From Dokdonella sp. (GTDB taxonomy: Bacteria > Pseudomonadota > Gammaproteobacteria > Xanthomonadales > Rhodanobacteraceae), in the NCBI GenBank assembly GCA_019634795.1, contig JAHCAR010000014.1, forward strand, positions 43,586 to 107,585: a stretch of DNA of 64,000 nucleotides. The letters are read 5' to 3'. The translations under genes were made by a program, and so were the position numbers. Below the pieces are notes generated by a model. That model ran no database searches and was not told the DNA's origin. It saw nothing but the letters and a program-made list of their open reading frames with translations. Shown one piece after another: positions 25,522 to 33,182 of this stretch (the first letter of the stretch is position 1; every line of letters starts with the position of its first letter).

Positions 25522-26069
25522 TGCAAACCAGAAACAGAAAACGCATGCAGCTGGTCCTGATCGCGTCGCTGTTCGCGATCCCGGTGCTGCTTGCCGCACT
25601 GCTCGCGAACAGCGGCTGGATTCCCGGTGCGCGCAGCTATGGCCAGGGCATCGTTCCGCAGCGCACGGTCGAGGACGCCGTGGTGACCCTGGCCGATGGT
25701 TCGCGCCTGGACTGGCATGATCCGGACTGGCGCTGGAGCGTGGTCGCCATTCCCGGCCGACGTTGCGCCGAGCAGTGCATGCGCCAGCTCGACCTGATCC
25801 ATCGCGCGCGCATTTCATTGAACCAGAATTCGCGCCGGGTTCGCCTGGTCCTGCTCGGCACGCCGCCGACCGGTGCCGGGGCCGACGAGCTCATGAAGGT
25901 CTGGCAGGTCGGTACCGATGTCGACCAGCGTTTCGCCGAGTGGAAGCCCGATGTCGAGGACGGCGTCGCCGCAGTGCTGGTCAAGCCTGACGGCATCGCT
26001 CTGACCTGGTACGCGAACGGCTTCGATGCCAGCGGCCTGCGCAAGGACCTGGCCAAGGTGACCAAGTGA
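25521..26069 (+). CDS. Membrane-anchored CxxxC protein of the oxidase assembly cluster (SCO-like?)
   Basis: The 182-residue product has a basic N-terminus, one membrane helix (about 10-29) and a periplasmic domain. A family member sits between SURF1 and CtaA in many gammaproteobacterial clusters, and is usually listed as hypothetical. The stretch WSVVAIPGRRCAEQCMRQL places Cys82 and Cys86 in a CxxxC arrangement after a predicted beta strand, as in SCO copper chaperones. The partner His of SCO is not visible. Both ends overlap the neighbouring genes by one base (TGATG). A copper or thiol role in CuA assembly is inference. Confidence 0.8.
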   Translation: MQTRNRKRMQLVLIASLFAIPVLLAALLANSGWIPGARSYGQGIVPQRTVEDAVVTLADGSRLDWHDPDWRWSVVAIPGRRCAEQCMRQLDLIHRARISLNQNSRRVRLVLLGTPPTGAGADELMKVWQVGTDVDQRFAEWKPDVEDGVAAVLVKPDGIALTWYANGFDASGLRKDLAKVTK

Positions 26070-27217
26070 TGGCCCGGATTTCGTCCTGGTCCTGGCCGGC
26101 GCGACTGGCTGCGATCGCGGCTGCGCTGGCCTTCTGCGTGATCGTCTTCGGTGCCTTCGTACGCCTGACCCACGCCGGCCTGTCCTGTCCGGACTGGCCG
26201 ACCTGCTACGGCAAGGCGACCTGGCCCGGCCATGAACAGGAGATCAGCGCGGCCAACCTGGCCTATCCGGAACGCCCGGTCGAGATGCACAAGACCTGGC
26301 GCGAACAGGGCCACCGCATGGTTGCCGGCTCGCTCGGCGTGCTGATCCTGGTTCTCGCCCTCAGCGCGGTCTGGCGGCGCCTGGCGCTGCGCGCTGCGCT
26401 GATCGTCGCGGCGATCTCGGCGGCGATCGGCGTGATTGGCTACATCAAGGGGCTGCACGGACTCTCCGCCGTGTGCTCGGCGCTGGCCCTGGCTTTGCCG
26501 CTGGTCGTCGCGTTGCGGCTCGACCGTCCGGCGCCGTGGCGGATCGCCGTCGTGATTCTTTCCGTGGTGATCTTCCAGGCCATGCTCGGTATGTGGACAG
26601 TGACCTGGCTGCTCAAGCCGATCGTGGTCATGGGCCACCTGCTCGGCGGCCTGACCACGTTCTCGCTGATGAGCTATGTCGCCCTGCGCCTGGCCGGTGT
26701 CGGCGCCGAAGTCGACGCCGACAGGTCGACCCGGCGCGCGATCGCCGTCGGTCTGCTTCTGCTTGGCCTGCAGATCGCGCTCGGCGGCTGGACCAGCGCC
26801 AACTACGCGGCGCTGACCTGCGGGCTCGATTTCCCGACCTGCCAGGGCCAGTGGTGGCCGAACACCGACTTCCATGAAGGATTCATCCTCTGGCGTGGCA
26901 TCGGCATCGATTACGAAGGCGGTGTGCTCGACGTCGCCGCGCGCAATGCGATCCAGATGACGCACAGGATCGGCGCACTGCTCGTGTTCTGCTACCTCGG
27001 CTGGCTGTCGCATCGGCTGGCCCGGCGCGGACTGCGTCTTCCGGCCATTGCACTCGGCCTCGGCCTGATCGTCCAGGTCAGCCTCGGCATTGCCAACGTC
27101 AAGCTCGGCTTGCCGCTCTGGGTTGCACTGGCCCATGTCACCGTCGCCGTGCTCTTGCTGTTCACGCTGATCCTCTGCCTCGCGCGCTCGCAACAGCGCG
27201 TGACGGCGGTCGACTGA
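26069..27217 (+). CDS. ctaA: Heme A synthase (COX15/CtaA)
   Basis: The 382-residue, eight-helix protein oxidises the C8 methyl group of heme O to a formyl group, making heme A. Motifs include [21 protein letters not shown] near TM1, [18 protein letters not shown] with conserved Glu and His residues, [13 protein letters not shown] and [13 protein letters not shown] Cys pair in each half (SCPDWPTC and TCGLDFPTC) matches the family. The ATG at 26069 overlaps the previous TGA by one base. GTG 26066 is possible but less likely. It is 47 bp upstream of ctaB. Confidence 0.95.
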   Translation: MARISSWSWPARLAAIAAALAFCVIVFGAFVRLTHAGLSCPDWPTCYGKATWPGHEQEISAANLAYPERPVEMHKTWREQGHRMVAGSLGVLILVLALSAVWRRLALRAALIVAAISAAIGVIGYIKGLHGLSAVCSALALALPLVVALRLDRPAPWRIAVVILSVVIFQAMLGMWTVTWLLKPIVVMGHLLGGLTTFSLMSYVALRLAGVGAEVDADRSTRRAIAVGLLLLGLQIALGGWTSANYAALTCGLDFPTCQGQWWPNTDFHEGFILWRGIGIDYEGGVLDVAARNAIQMTHRIGALLVFCYLGWLSHRLARRGLRLPAIALGLGLIVQVSLGIANVKLGLPLWVALAHVTVAVLLLFTLILCLARSQQRVTAVD

Positions 27218-27264
27218 ACCGCTACCGTGGCGCCCACTCCGACCATCCGAGACGCCGGCAGCGC

Positions 27265-28173
27265 ATGTCCTCGATCGCCCAGCAATACCTCGAGCTGACC
27301 AAGCCGCGCGTTGTCGCGCTGATCGTGTTCACCGCGATCATCGGCATGTTCCTGGCCGTGCCGGGCTGGCCGCCGCTGCGCCAGTCGGTGGCCGGGTTCA
27401 TCGGCATCTGGCTCGCCGCCGCCTCGGCCGCGGCGATCAACCACCTGATCGACCAGCGCATCGACCGCCTGATGGCGCGTACCTCGCACCGCCCGCTGGC
27501 GACCGGTTCGCTGACCCCGGTCCAGGTGCTGGTCTTCGCGATCGTGCTCGGCGCGTTGTCGATGACGATCCTGATCGCCCTGGTCAATCCGCTGACCGCC
27601 GTACTCACGTTTGCCTCCTTGATCGGCTACGCGATCGTCTACACGGCCTTCCTCAAGCGCGCGACCTCGCAGAACATCGTGATCGGCGGCGCGGCCGGAG
27701 CGGCGCCGCCACTGCTTGGTTGGGTTGCCGTGACCGGCCATGTCCATCCGTATGCCCTGCTGCTGTTCCTGATCATCTTCGTCTGGACGCCGCCGCATTT
27801 CTGGGCGCTGGCGATCTTCCGCGTCGAGGACTATTCGCGCGCCCAGGTGCCGATGCTGCCGGTCACCCATGGGGTCACCTACACCCGCTGGCATGTGCTG
27901 GCCTACACGATCCTGCTCGTGATCGTGACGATCCTGCCGTATCTGACCGGCATGAGCGGGCTGTTCTACCTCGGCGGCGCGCTGATGCTCGGTGCCGGAT
28001 TCCTCTACTACGCGATTCGCCTGCTCGATCCACCCGATGAGCTGTTTCCGATGCGCGTGTTCAACTATTCGATCATCTACCTGATGGCCCTGTTCGCCTT
28101 CCTGCTGATCGACCACTACGTGATGCCGATGCCTTTGCCCGTAGCGGGCGGCATGATCTTCCGGCCGGAATAG
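27265..28173 (+). CDS. ctaB: Protoheme IX farnesyltransferase (heme O synthase)
   Basis: The 302-residue UbiA-type prenyltransferase attaches the farnesyl tail to heme B. The two Asp-containing motifs are visible: [20 protein letters not shown] (NxxxD, DxxxD-like) and the second loop around [16 protein letters not shown]. The N-terminus [21 protein letters not shown] and [10 protein letters not shown] are also signatures. About nine membrane helices are predicted. It is the last gene of the oxidase block; a repeat-rich gap follows. In Pseudomonas an SCO/SenC gene comes next, but here it is missing. Confidence 0.96.
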   Translation: MSSIAQQYLELTKPRVVALIVFTAIIGMFLAVPGWPPLRQSVAGFIGIWLAAASAAAINHLIDQRIDRLMARTSHRPLATGSLTPVQVLVFAIVLGALSMTILIALVNPLTAVLTFASLIGYAIVYTAFLKRATSQNIVIGGAAGAAPPLLGWVAVTGHVHPYALLLFLIIFVWTPPHFWALAIFRVEDYSRAQVPMLPVTHGVTYTRWHVLAYTILLVIVTILPYLTGMSGLFYLGGALMLGAGFLYYAIRLLDPPDELFPMRVFNYSIIYLMALFAFLLIDHYVMPMPLPVAGGMIFRPE

Positions 28174-28313
28174 GGCGGGATTCGGGATTTGGGATGACCA
28201 GCCGTTCGGCTGTTGAGAGCCGGGATTCGGGATTCGTCCCGAGCTTGTGGGCGTGGCAGACACGCCCGTATACAGTCCCGACGTGACAAAAGCATCGCGG
28301 CTGAAGCCGCTTC
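28174..28313. repeat. Repeat-bearing intergenic region after ctaB
   Basis: The 140 bp between ctaB and the convergent symporter gene hold GGGATTCGGGATTTGGG (from 28179) and GCCGGGATTCGGGATTCG (about 28218-28236), related to the GGGAATA tract near 24355. A REP-like palindrome TCGCGGCTGAAGCCGCTTCCTAC (28295-28317) runs into the end of the symporter gene. No gene is seen. It may end transcription from both sides. Confidence 0.6.
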
Positions 28314-28317
28314 CTAC
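28295..28317 (-). repeat. REP-like palindrome overlapping a stop codon
   Basis: On the minus strand the element reads GTAGGAAGCGGCTTCAGCCG followed by CGA, a common REP form in Pseudomonas and Xanthomonadaceae. It is related to the GTAGGAGCGCCTTCAGGCGC units at 7251 and 7467. The TAG stop codon of the symporter gene (28314-28316) is the 'TAG' of GTAGG. Confidence 0.75.
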
Positions 28318-29303
28318 GCCCGCGTGGGGGATTGAATGCTGCCGCGTGCATAGCGCTGGGCCAGTACCGCGCAGACCAGCAGCTGCAACTGGTGGTAGAT
28401 CAGCACCGGCAAGACGATCATTCCCAGCGCAGGGTTACCGGCGAACAGGATCCTCGCGATCGGCACGCCACTGGCAAGGCTCTTTTTCGACCCGCAGAAG
28501 ACGATCGCGATTTCGTCTGCCGTGCTGAAGCCAAGACGACGGCTGAGCAGAGTGGTCGCAGCGAGGACGATTGCGAGCATGCCGCCGAGCAGGCCGAACA
28601 GCAGGGCCAGCGACGACAGCGGCAGCAATCGCCACAGCCCTTCCACCATCGAGGCGCTGAAGGCCACGTAGACGATCAGCAGGACCGTGCCGCGATCCGT
28701 ATAGGCGAGCAGGCGGCTGCTGCGCTCGACCCGGCGCCCGATCCAGGGCCTGACCAAGTGGCCGGCGACGAATGGCACGAACAATTGCAGCACGATCTTG
28801 CCGACCGATCCGGGCCCGGAACTGCCGTCAGCAGACGAGTGCAACAGCAACGACACCAGCATCGGGGCAAGGAAGACGCCGAGCAGATTGGACAGCGAGG
28901 CACTGCAGACCGCCGCGGCGACGTTGCCGCGCGCAATGGCCGTGAATGCGATCGAAGACTGCACGGTCGAGGGCAGGGCGCAGAGGAACAGGATGCCAAC
29001 GACCAGGCCGGATGGCAGCAGCGCGGCAGGCAACAAGGCCTCGATGCTGATTCCGAGCAATGGGAACAGCAGATAGGTACCGGCCAGGACCAGCATGTGC
29101 AGGCGCCAATGGACCAGGCCGGCGATGACCGCGTCGCGCGAGAGGCGCGCGCCGTGCAGGAAAAACAGCAGGACGATGGCGATCGTCGAAAGCGCATCGA
29201 AGGCGGCAGCCGTCGCACCCCGGCACGGCAGCACTGCGGCCAGCGCCACCGTCGCCAGCAGGGCCAGCGCATAGCGGTCGAATGATGGAACCAGTCGCTT
29301 CAT
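28314..29303 (-). CDS. Bile acid:sodium symporter-like protein (SBF-like, YfeH type)
   Basis: The 329-residue inner-membrane protein has about ten helices and matches the SBF-like family (PF13593, BASS superfamily). The diagnostic FCGSKKSLASGVPIARILF occurs near the C-terminus, with FLHGARLSRDAV after TM2 and LPSTVQSSIAFTAIARGN in the middle. The substrate is unknown; the family name does not imply bile acids here. ATG 29303 is well supported (AAGGAAAC, short spacer). The longer frame from 29513 is hydrophilic leader. The gene is divergent from the MFS gene at 29467, sharing a 163 bp promoter region. Confidence 0.88.
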   Translation of the reverse strand: MKRLVPSFDRYALALLATVALAAVLPCRGATAAAFDALSTIAIVLLFFLHGARLSRDAVIAGLVHWRLHMLVLAGTYLLFPLLGISIEALLPAALLPSGLVVGILFLCALPSTVQSSIAFTAIARGNVAAAVCSASLSNLLGVFLAPMLVSLLLHSSADGSSGPGSVGKIVLQLFVPFVAGHLVRPWIGRRVERSSRLLAYTDRGTVLLIVYVAFSASMVEGLWRLLPLSSLALLFGLLGGMLAIVLAATTLLSRRLGFSTADEIAIVFCGSKKSLASGVPIARILFAGNPALGMIVLPVLIYHQLQLLVCAVLAQRYARGSIQSPTRA

Positions 29304-29466
29304 AGTTTCCTTCGGATCCAGGGAAAAAGCCGGCACCGGCCACGCTGAAATCTGATCGGAGCCATGCCAGGGGGCAGGCCCTGTTCCGGGCACCGCAGAC
29401 GGCAGATGCGGGAATGCGGCGACCGATGGTATATGTTTGCCTTCCCGCAACCCAGAACGGCGGCCC

Positions 29467-30774
29467 ATGCGCGACAACCCGAACAGCACGCTGAGCCGCC
29501 GCGATGTCCGCACACTGATGCTCGCCGCACTCGGTGGTGCGCTTGAGTTCTACGATTTCATCATCTTCGTCTTCTTCACCGCGGTCATCGCGCAGCTGTT
29601 CTTTCCGCCCGACATGCCCGAATGGCTGCGCCAGTTGCAGACCTTCGGCATCTTCGCCGCGGGCTACCTGGCGCGTCCGCTCGGCGGCATCGTCATGGCC
29701 CACTTCGGCGACCGCATCGGGCGCAAGCGCATGTTCATGCTCAGCGTGCTGCTGATGGCGGTGCCGACCCTGCTGATGGGCCTGCTGCCGACCCACGCCA
29801 GCATCGGCATCGCCGCACCGCTGCTGCTGCTGTTGTTGCGCGTGCTGCAAGGCGCGGCGGTCGGTGGCGAGGTGCCTGGAGCCTGGGTCTTCGTCTCCGA
29901 GCACGTGCCGGACTCGCGCGTCGGTTTTGCCTGCGGCACGCTGACCTCGGGCCTGACCTTCGGCATCCTGCTCGGCTCGCTGGTCGCGACCTGGATCAAC
30001 ACGAGCTGGACGCCCGACGAGGTGCTGGCCTGGGCATGGCGCCTGCCGTTCATCCTCGGCGGCCTGTTCGGCATGCTCGCGGTCTGGCTGCGCCGCTATC
30101 TCGAGGAAACGCCGGTGTTCGAGGAACTGCGCCGGCGCCGCGAGCTGGTCCGCGGCCTGCCGCTGAAGGTCGTCATGCAGGGCCACGGCGGCGCCGTGAT
30201 GCGTTCGATGCTGATCACCTGGATGCTGACCGCCGGCATCGTCGTGGTCATCCTGATGACGCCGACCCTGGTCCAGAGCCTGTTCGCGATTCCACCGGCG
30301 ACGGCGGCCGAAGCGAGTTCGCTGGCGACCTTCGCCCTCTGCGTCGGTTGCGTGCTGTTCGGCATCGCGGTCGATCGCTTCGGCGTCGAGCGCGTCCTCG
30401 TGCTCGGCGCGATCGGGCTCGTCGCGGCGACGGCGGGCCTGTACCGCACGCTGGCGCTTGCGCCTGAGCACTTCACCCTGGCCTATACGATCACTGGCCT
30501 GTTCGTCGGCGTGACCGGCGCGATACCGAGCCTGATGGTGCGCGCGTTTCCGGCCGCTATCCGCTTTTCCGGCATTTCCTTCGCCTACAACATCGCCTAC
30601 GCGATATCGGGCGGGCTGACCCCGCTCGTGGTCAGCCTGTGGATCCGCGCCGGCGAGCCGAACGCGCCGGTCTACTACGTGGCCGCGGCCTGCCTCGGCG
30701 GCATCGTCGCCGCGCTCTGGGCGCGGCGTCGCTTCGTTGCCGGGCAACTCGCCGACGACCCCACTCGGGCATGA
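29467..30774 (+). CDS. MFS transporter, metabolite:H+ symporter (MHS) type
   Basis: The 435-residue carrier has twelve predicted helices. GALEFYDFIIFVFF in TM1, FGDRIGRKRMFMLSVLLM between TM2 and TM3, and LRVLQGAAVGGEVPGAWVFVSEH in TM4-5 place it with the metabolite:proton symporters (proline/betaine, citrate, ketoglutarate type). The substrate is not predictable. A -10-like TATATG (29430-29435) lies 32 bp before the ATG. The CrtI-like gene starts 8 bp after its stop codon, so the two probably form an operon. Confidence 0.87.
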   Translation: MRDNPNSTLSRRDVRTLMLAALGGALEFYDFIIFVFFTAVIAQLFFPPDMPEWLRQLQTFGIFAAGYLARPLGGIVMAHFGDRIGRKRMFMLSVLLMAVPTLLMGLLPTHASIGIAAPLLLLLLRVLQGAAVGGEVPGAWVFVSEHVPDSRVGFACGTLTSGLTFGILLGSLVATWINTSWTPDEVLAWAWRLPFILGGLFGMLAVWLRRYLEETPVFEELRRRRELVRGLPLKVVMQGHGGAVMRSMLITWMLTAGIVVVILMTPTLVQSLFAIPPATAAEASSLATFALCVGCVLFGIAVDRFGVERVLVLGAIGLVAATAGLYRTLALAPEHFTLAYTITGLFVGVTGAIPSLMVRAFPAAIRFSGISFAYNIAYAISGGLTPLVVSLWIRAGEPNAPVYYVAAACLGGIVAALWARRRFVAGQLADDPTRA

Positions 30775-30781
30775 TGCGGCC

Positions 30782-32383
30782 ATGAATCGGCATGGCGGAA
30801 AATGCGATGCGCTGATCATCGGCGGTGGCCACAACGGCCTGGTCTGCGCCACCTACCTAGCCCGGGCCGGTCTGCAGGTCAGCGTGCTCGAGCGCCGCAA
30901 CGTGGTCGGTGGTGCGGCGGTGACCGAGGAATTCCATCCGGGTTTCCGCAACTCGGTGGCTTCGTACACGGTCTCCCTGCTGCAGCCGAAAGTGATCCGC
31001 GATCTCGACCTGCATGCGCATGGACTGCGCATCGTCGAGCGCCGGCTCGGAAATTTCCTGCCGCTGCCGGACGGCCGCTCGCTGCGCGTCGGTGCCGGCC
31101 TCACCCAGGCCGAAGTGGCGAAATTTTCGAAGCGCGATGCCGAACGTTTGCCCGAGTACGAGAGGCGGCTCGAGGCGATCGCCGACGTGCTGCGCGCCCT
31201 CGTGCTCGAAGCGCCACCCAACGTCAGCGACGGCGGCTGGTGGAAAGCCTTGCCCGAACTGCTGCGTGCGGGTCGGCTCGGCCGGCGACTGCACGCGCTC
31301 GATCCGGGCCTGCGCCAGGAACTCCTCGATCTGCTCAGCATTTCTGCGGCCGAATACCTCGACCGCTGGTTCGAAAGCGAGCCGATCAAGGCCGTGTTCG
31401 GTTTCGACGGCATCGTCGGCAACTATGCCAGTCCGTACACGCCCGGCAGTGCCTACGTGCTGCTGCATCATGTGTTCGGCGAGGTCAACGGGGTCAAGGG
31501 CGCCTGGGGCCATGCGATCGGCGGCATGGGCGCGATCACCCAGGCCATGGCCAGGGCGGCCGAGGCAGCCGGCGTCGAGATCCGGACCGGTTGCGGCGTG
31601 CGCGAGGTCATCGTCGAGAACGGTCATGCCGTCGGCGTGGTCAGCGAAACCAGCGAAGTGCTGCATGCGCGCGCCGTCATCGCCAACGTCAATCCGAAGT
31701 TGCTGTACGAGCGCCTGCTCGCCCGCGACGTGGTACCGGCGCCGACCCGCGAACGCATGGCGAACTGGCGCTGCGGCTCCGGCACTTTCCGCATGAACGT
31801 TGCCCTGGCCGAACTGCCCAGTTTCACGGCCCTGCCGGGGCCCGGCGATCACCTGACCGCCGGCATCATCATGGCGCCGAGCCTGGCCTACATGGATCGC
31901 GCCTACACCGATGCACTGGCCACGGGCTGGTCGCGCGAGCCGATCGTCGAGATGCTGATTCCCTCGACCCTCGATGACAGCCTGGCGCCGCCGGGCCAGC
32001 ACGTCGCCAGCCTGTTCTGCCAGCAGGTCGCGCCGCAGCTTTCCGGCGGGCGCAGCTGGGACGATCACCGCGACGCAGTGGCCGACCTCATGATCGAAAC
32101 CGTGGATTCGTATGCACCGGGGTTCAAGGCGTCCGTGCTCGGCCGCCAGGCGCTCACGCCGCTCGATCTGGAGCGGACCTTCGGCCTGATCGGTGGCGAC
32201 ATCTTCCATGGCGCGCTGAGCCTCAACCAGTTGTTCAGTGCACGGCCGATGCTGGGCCAGGCGAACTATCGCGGTGCATTGCCTGGACTCTATCTCTGCG
32301 GCGCCGGCACCCATCCCGGCGGCGGCGTGACCGGTGCGCCCGGACACAATGCAGCCCGGGCGATCGTCGCAGACCTTAACTGA
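30782..32383 (+). CDS. FAD-dependent oxidoreductase, CrtI / PYROXD2-like
   Basis: The 533-residue flavoprotein has an N-terminal dinucleotide fold (DALIIGGGHNGLVCATYLARAG, about 9-30) and the carotenoid-desaturase-like GGAAVTEEFHPGF motif. A substrate-binding middle follows (SPYTPGSAYVLLHH, GAWGHAIGGMGAITQAMA), then the C-terminal FAD motif LYLCGAGTHPGGGVTGAPGHNAA. This layout fits phytoene-desaturase-like proteins of the PYROXD2 group rather than a true carotenoid desaturase. No phytoene synthase gene is in the window, so a carotenoid role is not supported. It follows the MHS carrier by 8 bp. Confidence 0.88.
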   Translation: MNRHGGKCDALIIGGGHNGLVCATYLARAGLQVSVLERRNVVGGAAVTEEFHPGFRNSVASYTVSLLQPKVIRDLDLHAHGLRIVERRLGNFLPLPDGRSLRVGAGLTQAEVAKFSKRDAERLPEYERRLEAIADVLRALVLEAPPNVSDGGWWKALPELLRAGRLGRRLHALDPGLRQELLDLLSISAAEYLDRWFESEPIKAVFGFDGIVGNYASPYTPGSAYVLLHHVFGEVNGVKGAWGHAIGGMGAITQAMARAAEAAGVEIRTGCGVREVIVENGHAVGVVSETSEVLHARAVIANVNPKLLYERLLARDVVPAPTRERMANWRCGSGTFRMNVALAELPSFTALPGPGDHLTAGIIMAPSLAYMDRAYTDALATGWSREPIVEMLIPSTLDDSLAPPGQHVASLFCQQVAPQLSGGRSWDDHRDAVADLMIETVDSYAPGFKASVLGRQALTPLDLERTFGLIGGDIFHGALSLNQLFSARPMLGQANYRGALPGLYLCGAGTHPGGGVTGAPGHNAARAIVADLN

Positions 32384-32496
32384 CCGTGCCGCGCGCGCCG
32401 CGAATGCCGGGGAACTCGGCAGGTCGCCTGCACGCTCGTTGCAGTTGCCGGCGCAATGGGTCATCGTGAACTGTCAATTCGCAAGGACCCATCGCC

Positions 32497-32898
32497 ATGG
32501 CACACGTTCACGCTCGCGGTCTCGTCCTGCGCATGGATCCCGACGAACTGCGCAAGCAGGCGGCCACCTGCAGCTGTGCCGAAGACGACGCGGTCTATGC
32601 CCAGCACTATTTCCTCTGCATCGACAGCGATGCCAGCGGCGGGCTCTGGGTGCCGCTGTTCACCGGGGCGCGCGTCGGCACGCGCGAGTTGCCGAGATCG
32701 GCGCAGACCGGAGACCCGCGCTGGATGGGCATGTCGGCGCATTACGATCCGGCCCAGGTCTGGAAAGCCACGCACAAGGCCGTGCAGCGCGCGGCCACGG
32801 CCGCCAACGATCGCTCGTCGGCCAAGTTGCCGAATCGGGTCAAGCCGGAAGCCGTACCCGAAAGGGCGCAATTTTCGCTCGGTAACCTGCTGAAGTAG
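32497..32898 (+). CDS. Small hypothetical protein
   Basis: The 133-residue soluble product is not assigned to a family. It starts MAHVHARGLVLRMDPDELRK. A short Cys cluster (TCSC, then FLCID) and LWVPLFTGARVGTRELP follow, and the C-terminal third is basic. No signal peptide or membrane helix is visible. AAGGA lies about 12 bp before the ATG, which is a long spacing. Codon use looks like its neighbours. The gene is alone between the flavoprotein and the TonB-dependent receptor. Confidence 0.6.
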   Translation: MAHVHARGLVLRMDPDELRKQAATCSCAEDDAVYAQHYFLCIDSDASGGLWVPLFTGARVGTRELPRSAQTGDPRWMGMSAHYDPAQVWKATHKAVQRAATAANDRSSAKLPNRVKPEAVPERAQFSLGNLLK

Positions 32899-33182
32899 CC
32901 GATCGCCACGGCCTCCGAGCATGCCACAGACATCGTGCAGAACGGACGTCTGGATGGAAACTTCCTGCTGACCTGCAAGGTGCCGTGGCGCGTGGACCAC
33001 GTGCGACGCGCATGGCCTCGCTGCGGGCGCTGCAATATGAATCGGCATTTGCAATATCGCCACGATCCCGGCCGATGATCGGGCAGGGCGTCCCCGCGTA
33101 ACCCTCTCGCAACATCTCCCGGTTACGGTTTCCCGCTTTGGCCATGACAGCGCTCTGGCCGCGTCACCGAGTGGAAACCAAA
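32899..33182 (+). promoter_or_regulatory. Upstream region of the TonB-dependent receptor with a direct repeat
   Basis: The 284 bp gap has no gene. Two exact copies of TGCAATAT lie at 33031-33038 and 33050-33057, 19 bp apart start to start, so they sit on nearly the same helix face. This is typical of a two-site operator. They are about 130 bp before the receptor ATG. A small stem GATCCCGGCCGATGATCGGG (33064-33083) follows. No sure promoter hexamers were found. Confidence 0.4.

Noticed and set aside
30782-32383. Carotenoid biosynthesis gene (crtI)
   Set aside because: The fold is CrtI-like, but there is no crtB, crtE or crtY neighbour and the motifs fit the PYROXD2-type group better.
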